Shown piece after piece: positions 36,354 to 49,272 of a DNA stretch of 64,000 nt (position 1 is its first letter; every line of letters starts with the position of its first letter). The DNA is from Acanthopleura granulata (Eukaryota > Mollusca > Polyplacophora > Chitonida > Chitonidae), in the NCBI GenBank assembly GCA_016165875.1, contig JABBOT010000014.1, forward strand, positions 12,835,432-12,899,431. The letters are read 5' to 3'. A program made the translations under genes and the position numbers. The notes under the pieces were generated by a model. It did no database searches. It was not told the origin of the DNA and saw nothing but the letters and a program-made list of their open reading frames with translations.

Positions 36354-36600
36354 AGGAGAATATCGAGTCTAGGCTTTCTCTACATGCCATTCATTTAACC
36401 CAGGAAAAGATTTCATGTCACCTTGCACAAAACTCCGGTGTTATTCAAAATGGTGGGTCTTGAAAAATTTTGGTTGTTTTTTTTTATCATACCTTGAAAG
36501 CTATACACTGTATGAAAATAATTCTTGCATATTTGTAATCCTGCCCTCAAGAAGGACCCATTAGTGAGTTTGTTTAATCATTTGAAGTAATTTTTAGAGT

Positions 36601-36627
36601 TGACCTAGCTCTGACCTACTTTGACCT
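36601..36627. promoter_or_regulatory. Three TGACCT half-sites with 5- and 4-base spacing
   Basis: TGACCT occurs at 36601-36606, 36612-36617 and 36622-36627, all in the same orientation. This gives a DR5 and a DR4 arrangement of the AGGTCA nuclear-receptor half-site (read on the minus strand). DR4 and DR5 are known binding layouts for RXR heterodimers. Function here is unproven, and the motif may be part of a dispersed repeat. Confidence 0.4.
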
Positions 36628-39600
36628 AACTTTATCGGTCAGTTATTGCCTAATTTGTATACCATCCTCTATCAGTAGGGCGATCCACCAAGACACAGCC
36701 AATGATTTCATTCACAGGGCTTAAACCATTTTGGAAAAGAAAGATTTTTTAAGCTTAACAACCAAATTCAAAATGGCGGCTAAATCTTGTGACTAGCCAA
36801 AGATCGCAAAACGATAGAAGTTGCTTCATTTGTTCATTATCAAAACTGCAAAGTTTGGTTATTCTTCTGTCAGCAGTGTTGGAGATACTGCAATTTTTAT
36901 GGTCAGACATTAATAATAATAACAATAATAATCTGAAATATTTCACAAGGTGTCCCACCAGGATACAAATAAAGTGTAGTTTACAGTGGCTTACTTATTT
37001 TGGGTACATATATATATCTTTTCACATTTAAAACAAATCTATGGATCCTGATACGTGCAGTCCACATGAAATTCCCCCCGCATTTATATATTTATTTGAT
37101 TGCTGCTTTACACTGTATTCAGGAGAAACCCTTTGTAACCACTCCGTCCTCACACAGGATTCTCACATCACACCAGAGGCTAGGTGTTTCTCGTAAGACC
37201 ACTCATCCACTTAAAGCCTGAATGAATACAAATTCTGTCAACAAAGCTTTTACCAATAAACTCTTATTTCAAATGGTATTGACATGATTTAGTACCACAT
37301 GGACTATCCCAGCTGCGTACAATACATCTACTTCACACTCTCTGTTGTTTGCACATACTATAAAAGCGCATGTTGGCTACATATATCTCACATCATTCCC
37401 TTACCAGCAGTTTCGTTTTATGCCGTTCTACAAAACAAATAGTCCCTGCCTTAAACGCATATTTTTTTTCTATCTTCTTCTATTTTTTCACACATAGGCA
37501 CACATGTATGGCAGGTAAGCAACAATGTAATATTGTTCCAAAATACTGTATGACTCAGATATGTTGCCACCCATCATACATGCAGACCTTACGTGGTCCA
37601 GTTATCTGCCATTACACACCATTATAAAAACTGCATGCTTACATCAACGTTCGTGTCTACTGACATTTCGTGTAGAGTATTTAGTGCCTAGCATTCCTTG
37701 TATTACAGAAATGTTCCAAAAAAAGAACAGCACATTTAAGGCTTCAGTAAAACTACTGAATAGAGCCTATTGGGAAGAAGCAATGATAAATTTCCTCGCC
37801 TCAGAGCATTGTATTGTGCATCTCCACAGCTGTGAGCAAGCCCAACAACCCATTGATTCAGCCAGTCACGGAGACACAGGAAAAATCAACTTCCCGAGAA
37901 TCAATTTTAGCGTATCGAGAGATGACTGTTTTCGAATCTGGCAGAAAGGAAAAAGCCAGTCACTGAGGTGATCATTGATTGAGATAATAAAAACGAAAGC
38001 TAGGGAAAAAAACATCGACGTAGCTAGTAGGATGAGGAAAAAACACCAAGTCCTGACCGAATTGATTACAATGAAAGAATACGGCCCGGGACTAACATAT
38101 AGATTATTGCTCAGTAAATTACATAACTGGGCATGTCTTCTTACTACAACAGGGTTGGTTTAATATTAATCACTGTGCACTCAATACAAAGAATACTTAC
38201 AGCTTCCAAGGTCAAATTATCGGAAGGTTATCTTGCTATGGCAGATCTCTGGACCAAGATCACTCAAGAACCAGCTTAAGCTCGTTAAAGTCTTCTTACA
38301 ATTAATGACCAGGATATGCGACAATTAAGTACATGTTCAACAATCTTGTCTTCATCGCAGTTAGGATCTGTTAACATGATATCTTGGGGGAATCGCTTGA
38401 TCAGCCAGAAACATGTAATCACCCAAGAAACTTCTCATGAAAGGCCAGTAAACTGGCCTGCAGTACTTTCTATGATGTATTTAGGATTGCACAAACATCA
38501 TTTGTGCAAATTTAAAGACGGGTGAGTATACTATCTATATTCAAATGGAGGAACAATACAGCCAATGGTAGCTGAAAAGACTGACTTTTACCACTAAAAA
38601 TGCTGAGAATTTAATACACTTGATACAATTAATTCAGATTTCTCTGGTGCATTACGGTTGAGAACAATTACTGGATTTTAAACATTGAAAACATCGACTT
38701 TTAATACATCCACACAACATACACTGAATGGCATTTTTATACGACGCTTTAATATTGTATCTATTAAGGTGGAAACATTTAATCTTACACATCTGTATAC
38801 ACTGTGCATACATGTAGAGGCTTTCTCACAATATTACAATTAATATATATGCAAGATATATATAGTCAAACTTTAATTTCAACAAAAACAACTCTTAATT
38901 CATTCATGATAAAACTGTTGCAAAAGAATAATGGATGCATGCATACACAGTCATACAAAACGATTCCTTCATTTTGCTGAGTGAGGAGAAATGTACCGGA
39001 TGAACCCTGCAAATCTTATGGCTCATATCCTGCTGGTGGAACCCTGCATGGCAGTGGGAACATCAGTGAAATAACATGCAAATATTCATATATGCAGTAT
39101 AACCACGAACCAGGCGACTGTGAACTGATAAAAGGGGATATATCTAGAATGTCAGTCGCCATGAAACACATTGTCTAAATTTAACTCCAATTCACATGCA
39201 TATATTTTACACCGTAACAAAATTCACTTTTCATCAAATTCTCAACACAAAGGCACCCTGAAGTAGCACACAAACTGTAACACTAGGGATCTATTCAATA
39301 AAAAGAAAAATGAGAAAAAAAGGTGGGCCTTTTGATGGAGTGAATCAGCTTTAATTATTCAAACTGCTGGAGTCTTTCCGTTGCAAGTTTGTCTGAAACA
39401 TTTCAAGAGGCGAGTAAAAAGACGGCCATGTGTTTGCAGAGGTTAGTCCTGTCACTTCAGCCTTCTTCACAAGTAAAACGTTCCCAGACACTAATAGCTG
39501 GTCATGAAAAACAACCACGAGTGAAACAGTTTAAATCAATAAGATTGGAATTGCCGCAAAAAACGTCCTGTTGGAAGATGGACCACATGTGAGTTGTATC

Positions 39601-40200
39601 GTTGCTGTGTTTTTAATTTCAGGAGTTACTGCCTGTCAGATTTACTCATTTCTTTGAACGAAAGATTATATCACTATTTGTTCAGGAATATGTGCATATT
39701 TCCATGAAAAGTGACGTGATTATTACAAACTCGCCCCCCCCCCCCCCCCGCCCAACACATACACACACCGTCTGACCCGTCACACTGTGTTGTTATATCA
39801 GGCTATATTGCCATTCTCAGTTCTTGCTAACCTATATCTGACCCTGAAAGAGAAGAGTATGTAGTTTGGAGTTTTATGTTGTTCTCCACAATTCAAAGAG
39901 AAGAGTGTGACAGTCACCCGGGCCAACTGTAGCCATAGTGGATTATAAATCATGACAACAACCAATCTGATCCGTACATTCAATGACCTCAAGCCAATAT
40001 CAAAGCATAAACCAGAGCCGTTGAAAGACAGGTTGTTTATAAGTGAGGGTGTGACAAAACATGAGTGCCAAGAAGGATGACTACCGCCACACCATACAGA
40101 CCAGTGACGAAAACCAATCTCAACCAGCCTCTTGCTGACCTGAAGCCATGGTAAATATATGAACTTCATTGGTTGGAAACAGGTGTGACAGATGGACAGA
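36628..40200. other. Intronic stretch without recognised genes
   Basis: A small family-A SINE fragment lies at about 37083-37125 (minus; tttatatatttatttgattg). A poly-C tract occurs at about 39733-39750. A 136-codon plus-strand ORF (37561-37971) and other ORFs show no known domain. Confidence 0.45.
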
Positions 40201-40204
40201 CTGA

Positions 40205-40227
40205 ATATATATATATATATATATATA
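40205..40227. repeat. (AT)n microsatellite
   Basis: About 11 AT dinucleotides in a row. It gives the alternating Tyr-Ile stretch in short ORFs on both strands. Confidence 0.97.
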
Positions 40228-41373
40228 GACATACACAGAGAAAACTTTGTTGTCTTCAGCTGGGCCCTTCACAGGTGGAGGTGTATGTATCAAAATCTGG
40301 TGAGCAAGAGTTCCACATCTGCAGAATACCCGGTACAAATCTTTTGCTATTAGGCCATTGCTGGAAAATCCCATACATCTAGCTTCCAAAACAGACGGTT
40401 TTTTTTCCTGAACACATTTAACTGTCACCAGATTGTAACAGACAATCTGACAGGCATGTTGCAATGTTAGCCCGTGCCTGGGATAGGTCATGGATGCTCC
40501 CGGGCCGCAACTGACCCTGTCAGTGCCAGGTTATTTACCTCCCCAATTAGACAGTGTTAACTGGAACAGAACTCTGGTGCGATGCCACAGGAGCCCAGCC
40601 TTGTCAATCATTCGCATAAACCAATCCGAGTGAACAGTTTCAATCCGTCAATTTCCCTTAAGCTACTGGAATGCCGTTTACATCTGTATTCCATAGAGGG
40701 AGCCACTTGTGAGACTGCCTTATAAGTATTCGTTGTCAGGCATGTCAACGTCGCAAGTCCGCCACATAGATCATGCGCTTCTTCAATCAGCGCTCTGCTG
40801 AAGAAATAAGAGGGAATGAGGAAAAGGAGGAGAGAGGGGATAAACGCAGCTAGTGGAGACAACGAAAACAAATCTACTGGTCAAAATGAATTCCAAAATA
40901 AGATTGTAGAATTTATCAACCAGAATGTATTTACTGCCTCCATGGGTTTAGCAATGGATCTCTTCCTGATTAGGCTGAAGTACTGGAGGCAACATCATGG
41001 TAATCCTGGAAGCATTACACAGGGGATCAGAAATACGGTAACCCCCCAATGCACTGTCCCACAACTGAGCCATTCACGGACTGTCATTCACTGTCAATTA
41101 CTGCCTTTTGGAACACAGAAAATAATGACCCTATCTTACGGTCTCTGGAGAGTCAATGAATTTGCTCACAATAAACTTTGTCAGAGCTGCAGGTCATCCC
41201 CTGCATGCAGATTTCATGAAGCATCAACTTTAATACACTGCAGATCCAATTGGAATCTCAGAGCTTACAACATGTCAGTGCAGTTGTCCACTGTATCATG
41301 AGTGTAGGAAGATTTGTCTGCTAGTATTAATATTTGAGTCATTTTTCCCTAAATTTAGATGCTGGCAGGGCCC

Positions 41374-41440
41374 TCTTGCCTGATGGCCGAGAGGGTTAGC
41401 GCACAACCAATGACAGAAGCCTCTCACCAATTCATGCTGA
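41374..41440 (+). mobile_element. tRNA-like head fragment of a family A SINE
   Basis: GATGGCCGAGAGGGTTAGCG (A-box region), then aatgacagaagcctctcacc and aattcatgctg, correspond to the head that other copies carry (…GTTAGCGCGC… AATGACCCAGGAGCCTCTCACC in better preserved members as I recall them). The B box and body are absent. Confidence 0.6.
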
Positions 41441-41444
41441 CCAC

Positions 41445-43480
41445 CATACACTTAGTGTGTACATGTATATGTGCGCATGTGGCTTTGTGTAGTCAAACCA
41501 CATGTAATGCAGTTGAGATTATTGTTGAAGTACAAATATGTCATGCATCAACCATTGGCCCATGTTCGTTGGGAACTAATTACCTAATGGACCCTGCAAA
41601 AAGAGGTTTCCTTGCACTTCAGATAGAACTGCTATTTTTAAACTTTTCTCTATATATAATAGTTTCCTTAAAATATCCAATTCTCATTACTTAAAACTCA
41701 TTATAAAAGGATAAATCTCTTCTATATTGATCTACATTTTCTTCTGATAGGGACTCATTTATTTATTAACTATTTATGTCAATACAGGCCTCCTCTAAGC
41801 ATCAAAAATCCAAAATATCCAAGATCACATTTCTGTCAGATTACTGTTTTTGGATTTTGGGAGGGAAGGGTGGTTTCTTGGGGTTTTTTTTTTTTTTGTT
41901 ACAAATGGTGCAGACTAGCTAAGCCTGTGTCTAAAAGCTAGCACAACTGCTTCACATACTGGAAATGTTACCGGCTCAACCGTGCCATCATGACGACCTT
42001 AAGGTGTAGATATATGTCCCAGCAGCTGGCCAATGTGCCATCTGTGAGAGTCTTAAGGAGAGCGACAATATGCTTGTAATATTGAAGATGAAGATTTAAA
42101 GTGAAACAGATACAGTGGAATAAGAAAGTCTGAAGCGTTTATATTTGCAGGATTGCATCTGGTAAAGTTGCATGTATGATGCATATGGAAGTTGTGAAAG
42201 CTCAATTTATCCAAGAAATTCCATCAGGTTATGAATGTTACAGATGTTGGCTAACAGACATGATCTGAGTTTAAAAATAAGCACCATCAATTCACCATTA
42301 AGAGCATTTTCATTCATCAAGCATTACATCTGATTCATCCGGCCATTGGTGGGTATTAAAGGTACAGATGATTTCATAAAGTTCTAGGTGAAGCCTTAGA
42401 ATGTATCCAGAAATCAGATAACAAACTCAAGCACAATGGTCAATATCTCGCAAGCCATCCCTTGCAATGAGCAAATAATGGCTTTCCAATAAAATACAGC
42501 TTAAATTTTCTTTCCCTCCCAACGCCAAAATTGCTCTTGGGCTTCTTTTTTTGTCTTCCATGATAGACCTTCATTTTTGTGATTTTGAAAGCTTTTGTAA
42601 TTGGATCTGCGATTGACAACATTTGCCTTCCTCTCTTAAAGTATGCACGATTTTTTGGTTTTTTGCTGGCAATGGCCAGTGTTCCATGCTGAATTTGTAC
42701 TAAATTCTTACAGCATCAACTGCAGTCATCCAGTTCCTGTCAGTGATTATGGATTCCACATTGGTAAGACATTTAAAACTAATTGTCTGAAATCCCATGG
42801 CGTCTTTCCTGCCACTGACTGATCATTGCTGATGTAAGCAGCCCACCACCCCCACCCTGAGAGTAGCACGGTGATCACAGTTTCAACTCCTCCCCCATGC
42901 TTTTTCTTGGCCATTTTCCACAACAATTACAGAGCACTGAAGCTGCTCAATCCATCACCCAGCTAAGAGGTACCGTACAAATACATTCTAGCCCTGAATC
43001 CTTCTCCCACATAATACCACATCTCCTCCAGGGCAAAATGCATTCGCATACATCAGGGAAAATGTCTCCACCAATACTGACAGGTAATTTTATTTTGCAA
43101 TAGCCCTTTTAACGATTTCAATATTAAATACTGTCAAAGACTGCCTTGAACGAAAATTGGTGACGTAAGCTAGCTGGAGGCTGCCTCAGCATTTCTGTCC
43201 ATTAATTGAAATGTCTGGGGCCAATCATTTTCTCTTCCTATGCCTTTCTTCACAGGCATGCAATATTCCTGAGGGCAATCTTTCAATCTTTTTTTTCAAT
43301 TCTAAGGCAACAAACTGACTTAATTTCCAGGTGGCTAATTTAAGACGTAAACCAAAAGCCAGACATTTGCTTTGAAGATCACTTCCTGTTGTCATGCAAA
43401 GATTTGGGATAAAAATCCAAACTTTGAGTTGTCAATGAACCTACTTTTGACAATTACAGGTAAAAGTAGACACAGCTCCC
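41445..43480. other. Intronic stretch without recognised features
   Basis: A T-run lies at about 41887-41901. The rest is unique-looking AT-rich DNA with no supported gene. Confidence 0.4.
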
Positions 43481-43482
43481 TG

Positions 43483-43748
43483 TTCTCATGCACCCCCTGT
43501 TCTCATGCAACCTACGTTCTCAGGCACCCCACATTCTCAGGCACCCCCTGTTCTCAGGCATCTCCTGTTCTCAGGCACCCAATCTCAGGTATGCCATGTT
43601 CTCATGCACCCCCCATCATCTCATGCACCCCCTATTTTCATGCACCCCCCCGTAATCTCATGCACACCTCGTTCTCGCCCCCCCTCCATAGTCCCATGTA
43701 CCCCCTGTTCTCCCATAATATCATGAACCCCCTGTTCTCATGTACCCC
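43483..43748. repeat. C-rich short tandem repeat, unit about 17-20 bp
   Basis: Irregular repeats of CTGTTCTCATGCACCCC and variants (ttctcaggcacccc, atctcatgcac, gttctcccata). The unit length drifts, unlike the other arrays. The plus-strand frames give Pro/His/Ser-rich ORFs (43372-43806 and 43505-43726) that are by-products. Confidence 0.85.
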
Positions 43749-44035
43749 TGAAAAACTGCAACATACATTTACTGAAAATGAGATGAAGCTTATCATGGCG
43801 AAGTAGAATGTCATTGTCCATTCTATATCCACAAGAAAGAATTAATCAGTGTGGGATACACCATTAACCTTGGATTTGGAGATTAAAAGGCTAATTAATA
43901 ATTAATGCATATAGATGACACTAATTGATAAACCGTACACCTGGAATATTGACATACCACCTTTGTACATTGAACATGGCTTCTTGTCTGCTCCTCTGCA
44001 CAGTCGCCTCTAATCATAATGCCCGTCACCTTCAC

Positions 44036-44268
44036 ATAAGTGAAATATTCTTGATTTGTTATTTATTTATTTCTTTGGGGTTTTAATCCGTACTTAAGAA
44101 TATTTCACTTATACAAGGGCTGTTAGCATTATGTTGGGGGAAACCAAGGGCCAACTGCAGGTTATTGGCAGACCTTTCCCAGAACTGCCAGAGAAGTTGC
44201 CAGCAAATATTCTCGAGTATGGTGTAAAAACGCCAATGAAATAAATAAAGTGAATAATAAATACATGA
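44036..44268. mobile_element. Composite of three family A SINE pieces in alternating orientation
   Basis: A plus-orientation scrap (ATAAGTGAAATATTCTT, 44036-44052) is followed by a minus-orientation copy from about 44060 (ttatttatttatttctttgg, ttaatccgtacttaagaata, gggggaaaccaagggcc, cagacctttccca) and then by a plus-orientation tail near 44200-44268 (aaatattctcgagtatggtg, taaaaacgccaatgaaataa). The first two pieces form a perfect 17-bp inverted repeat (44036-44052 and 44096-44112). Confidence 0.8.
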
Positions 44269-45587
44269 AGATGACAAATCATGAGAAGTGTTAACATAAC
44301 AACATTATGATTCAAATAAGACACAGAATTCTGGTGTGTATATTTCATGTGTTTAAAATAAAAGCAGTGATTGCATGCCTTTTGCACAAAACAGCAATGA
44401 CTGTCTTCTATACATGGTGCTTTCTGCTTGCAGGTCACTGTATGAACAGCTTATATCCAAAGAATGCAGAATGAAGTGTTTTGAAGGAAAATAGGCCCTT
44501 GTGATGAGGAAAGGAAAGGTATCCCATCCGTAAAAATGTTATTTCACTGCAGTGTCAATTCAGCCACAGAGAAGACAGAATGCAGAGCACGATTTTTGTT
44601 TTGATTGTGGACTAAAGTAGAGAGAGCGGTGCCTCAGTGCATTATGGGTGCTTGTTATCATTGGCTACTTGACAGTTTTAAGTCCCCAAAAAGAAACCAA
44701 TCCATCAATGGCTGCAGGTGTACTGCTAATTCAATAATCTGAAGTGTCCATCGATTATCTACATGGCACAACCAACATGTGTAAACTTTGGTACGAGGCA
44801 CAACCAACAAGGCATACGATATCTATAACTGAATCAATGAGAGAGGTGGAGGGCATTAGCCAACAAGCTAAGCCCTTGTGGACAATGGCAAGAAAAGGCA
44901 CAATCCCCAGTACACAATGCTCCCTATTCGGGTCCTCCAGCAGTGTAAGCTTGCGAGAAAATGGCAGGAGCAGAGAAATGGCCATGCACAGTGACCACTG
45001 TCCATTGACCAACTCATAAATATTGATCAGCATAATCTTGCCTTTGAAATACCACTTCACTTGTTCACCAACTTTAGAGAACATAAAGTGAAGGCTATGT
45101 CCAGTCAATGTAAAGGAATGGTGCTGCCAACGATTACTAGACTGCATGCCTTGGCTAGAGACAACAGAGGGAAGTTGGGCCTGGATTGAGTTAGGCTTAC
45201 ATGCAGCTCATGCTCCCTGTCAACCACCTCAGTGAATTATGAACAACCATTCAGACCTTCACTACGCGTATAAATAAAGATCCTATTACAGTCAAAGGCT
45301 CTATATATAATGTTTCTGTTCATTCAATTATAAGCCTTCTATCACAGACCAATCAAATATGGTATTCGCAAACATTTATCGTCTTCCACGCCCATGCCAT
45401 GTATATATGGCCAGCTCTCTAAACATGACCACTTTTGAGTGGGATATATCCCAGATATGGCATGTTCTATAATCAGGCGTTCAGTTTTCTTAACTAGTTT
45501 TAAACAAGTGCGACAGTTTTATTTGTCTTTGCATATTTTCATGATCTCCACAACCATATACTGACTCTTGGTTTAAACATGTTCTCA

Positions 45588-45646
45588 CCATAATATGACT
45601 GAAACACTAACGTGGCGTTAACCATAAACATTCAATCATTCATTCT
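45588..45646 (+). mobile_element. SINE 3'-end fragment, family B relative
   Basis: The blocks ccataatatgactgaaacac and gtggcgttaaccataaacat, then a CATTCATTC-like tail, match the 3' end of family B read in the element's sense direction. The tail is based on ATTC and not ACTC, so it may be a sister subfamily. Confidence 0.65.
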
Positions 45647-47109
45647 ATAATCAGGCATAGTGTGTGGAAGAAATCCTGACAAAAGTTGAATGCAGAAATC
45701 CTGTCTACACCATAGGTTCATGTTCCTTCTAATATCATAGTATTTTGGCACACCAGACATGGCAACTTTATTTTACAGTTGACAACAGAACATTTTTCAC
45801 AGCTACATTTGTGCATGTCTGTAAAAAAGAATCTGCAGACATGATTGCACTCAAGAAATTATGATGGAACTCAATCGGTTGATAGTATCAATATTTTCGC
45901 TTCCTGACTGAAAGAATGTGGTTTGCATAAAGCAGCATACACGGCGACTGAGGCAGCTGAATTGTAAAGAGGCTTATGGTGAGAAAAATACTCTCGGGAA
46001 GAAATCATCCACTTTCTCTAAAATTCTTACCCTTGCAGACAAACTTATTTTGTTGTCATCAAGATTTATAAAAGTATCACCAACTGATATAGAAGTATCT
46101 CACTTTGATATAGATACACTGCATTCAGCCACTTCCAAGGTTCCACCTGACTACAGTGGTCTCGAAAAAATGCACCATTAATGTGGAAAAGTGACTTCAA
46201 GGGAGGTAATTCAGTGGAGGCCAATTGCATGAAACTGCATTTTTATAAAGTACAGGTACTTTGTTTCATCCTGCCTTTCAATAGGATAGCAACTTCAGTT
46301 TGCAATCCATGCAACAAAGGCTGGATTTAGATCTTGGGCTGGGACAAAATACCATTACTCTTTAATAAGAATTCACTGGTCTGATTAAAGGGATAATTTG
46401 CAATGGAGGGATACTGGCTGGTGCCAATCTGCCTGCGCTTTCAAGCTGCTGGCCGCATATCCTCACCTAAGCTTTTAGACAAACAAATCATGAGTACTGG
46501 GATATTGGCAAGGCAAGAGCTGCACGAATGACCAAAGAACTCTGATTACCAGCCGAAATTTCCCTGACACATCAAATCCTTGTCAGTTGGGAACAACGTT
46601 CAGGATCAATCTAGACCAAACAGCCCATCCATCTGCTAGACTGCACTGAGTCTTTGATCCCGTAATTGTACCAGGTGTCCAACGTACCAATCAGAAACCT
46701 TGACTTTCATAGGCGATGAAAATGACTTACACCTTGCCATTCAGTTACGACAAACAATCACACCTGCCTTGAACTTTTCACCTCCCTGAAAAACTGACCC
46801 TCATTCTGGTCATTATGCTTTACGTAAGCCAATGATGAATATTTCTGATGATTTCGACTTTCACTGATTCATGAATATGGTGAATATAATTACATAAACA
46901 TCGTGTTCAAACACAACAAGGAGCAATTTATTTCTTACCTATACAACTGTAATTATACTCTTTATCAGCTACATATATACATGTACATACGTATGGACTA
47001 AAGCTGATAGACAACTGCTCCACGACTAGTGTAAGGACAGAACTAAATTATCAGAACTGCATGTAAGTAACATGAAAAATATTTGCCAACTGCGGAACTG
47101 CTACATTAA

Positions 47110-47290
47110 ATCACGGAGACACAGGAGGTAGGGGTTCAATACGCTGTGTCCAAGTTTAAATCACACATGGCAAATGTCAATAGTAGCTTGCCAAAGGTCA
47201 ATGGTTTAATTCCCCAGGCGCGATCCTGTTTAATCCACCCATAATACTCACTGCCACTGTATAGGTGAAAATTTGTTCAAATACATCTGA
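47110..47290 (+). mobile_element. Degenerate SINE-like repeat
   Basis: GGGGTTCAATAC (B-box-like) is followed by ggtttaattccccaggcgc, gatcctgtttaatccaccc and actgccactgtataggtg. The last block resembles the gccgtcgtataagtg part of family A. The tail is lost. Confidence 0.45.
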
Positions 47291-47299
47291 CATATGATG

Positions 47300-48780
47300 G
47301 CAAGTCATAGTGGTTGCTCTTTGAATTTGGCAAATTATGCATTCCAGTAACTGTATGTTTGTATTTTTCTTTTCTGTCTAAAACCCGCATGTTTCTTTCA
47401 CCTGTTACCTACATGTAGCTATTATCGAGGTTATAAAAAATCATTGGACGAGTGTGTACGTGTATTTCCTGAAAATAAATGTGATCTGCATATAAGCACA
47501 TGCCACACTGCGTGCAGCTATCAAAATCTGCTTGCATGCAGTGCTTCAACTCAGCAACACAAACATGTTAAATTACTCCAGTTCCAACATGGAGAACCCA
47601 TCAAGCTTAAGCACTTCAGCCACCGCTGCAACAGCGAGAGAGCATTTTGTTCCTCAGCAGAGAGCGACACACATGATGAATATCTCCTCCGTTTAAAATC
47701 CGCATTTCTCAATGAATGACACTTATTGATCGCATTTACACCTGGCTTTCGTTTCATTTTCGTGTTCACGGCCGTGACAAAACATCAGCCTGATTAGCGC
47801 TGAGCGGCCCACGGTTAGTTTTTATCACCGTCCGAGAATTCATGACAAATTGGCGCTTGATGCCAATATTGGTTTTCCAATTTTATTGATCACTCTTGCC
47901 ATTACCAAGTATTGACCCTCTGACTCCCTGCAGAGTGACGGATCGCTGACGGTCTCCCGCGCCCCATGGGGCGAAGCTTCAAACATCAGCAAAAGTCAAA
48001 AAGAATACACCAAAGTGAAAATCTCCAGAAAGGCTTTGCACTTATACCTTAAACAGTGGCATTTGAACGAATAAATGCATATGTACAGCTACATGCACAA
48101 ACCATTTAGCCATGATATTTATATACCATGCAGCCATGAAGCACACACCAACCCCCAAAATCAGAAAATGAATACATTTGATTTATGCACGTACGTGTAC
48201 GTAACCGAATACTGAGCAGTAAAACAAGGAAAAATAAATGCAGAGTTGCAGACTCTCTAGTAAATAAAGGGCTCAACAACAGGTTATTATTTATGTTATT
48301 AATACTGTCATTGATCTGTTGGTTCTATTATTAAAAACAGGCAGCAACCAATAATGCTCCATGTATGCAGACCCTTATATTTACAACTGTTTAATCACCA
48401 ATAGGCCATGATATAAGCTCCTCTTACAGCAGCCCGTGAAACTCCGAATAATCAAGCTTTGAAAAAGATACGGTAACCTACGGCCAATTGTGAGAGACTA
48501 AGATGTCTCTGCATCACTTTGCGGAGCCATATTGCACTTCATTACGAGGCATTTGGCGTAAGTTCATTATCGTGATGTTGGATATGGAGAGGGCATCATA
48601 ATTACAGCGGAAGACATGGCCCACTTACAGGAATTAGTTGTCATACGCTGTCACATCCTGGCTCCCCCAGGGAGAATCCAAGAAAACACACACCTACAAG
48701 AGGATTTTGATTTTTAACATTTAATTGCCAAACTTACAAAATATATGACATGTATCAGATATCATGTCCCCCAAATAACG
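47300..48780. other. Intronic stretch without recognised genes
   Basis: A 14-bp perfect palindrome CGCCCCATGGGGCG lies at 47960-47973 in a short GC-rich patch. ORFs at 47444-47719 (plus) and 47551-47769 (minus) overlap and carry no known motif. Confidence 0.4.
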
Positions 48781-48784
48781 ATGC

Positions 48785-49272
48785 CTTATTTTGGTACAAA
48801 GTAAAGGAAATCGGCATTATAAACAAAAATTGACAGAAACTGATCATAAAAACTTGGTCCAAACCGTTCTAGAGATAGAGCACTAAGAAGCCTTTTATAC
48901 CATTTAACTTAAATAACAACCAATGACCTTGAAGAAAAAGGTGAAGGCCACTGAAAATCAATAGGGTTCTTCTTCATGCCAGAATGTAAGTATGGTGTAA
49001 GTTCGGTGAACATGGGCTAAACCGTTGTAGAGCGTTTACAAGCCTAGTATAAAATTTAACTTAAATGACCTTCAATGACCTGGGAGAAAAAGGTCAAAGT
49101 CACTGAAAGTCAATAGGGTTCTTCCTCATGCCAATGTGTCAGTGTGGTGTAAGTTTGGTGAACAGTAGATAAATTGTTCTAGAGAAAGAGCATTTACAAG
49201 GACATGGACAGACAGATGCCACCCACTTCAACAATAAGCCTTGGATAAATTTGGCCCAGGTACAAAATGGAA
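48785..49272 (+). repeat. Dimeric 'GGTCAAGGTC'-type interspersed repeat, copy 1
   Basis: Two internal units each hold aaatttaacttaaatgacc-like sequence, gaaaaaggt.aa.g.cactg, gaaa.tcaatagggttcttc, catgcca, gtggtgtaagt.tggtgaac and cgtt.tagag. The right end has ggacatggacagacagatgc and then ttggcccaggtacaaaatgg. The same layout occurs at 55690-56180. Confidence 0.8.

Noticed and set aside
37561..37971. 136-codon plus-strand ORF
   Set aside because: Low-complexity-free but without any recognised motif or splice context; treated as chance.
40120..40491. ORF with alternating Tyr-Ile stretch
   Set aside because: The stretch is the (AT)n microsatellite at 40205-40227.
43372..43806. Pro/His-rich 144-codon ORF
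   Set aside because: Most of it is the C-rich short tandem repeat at 43483-43748; unit length drifts and shifts the frame.
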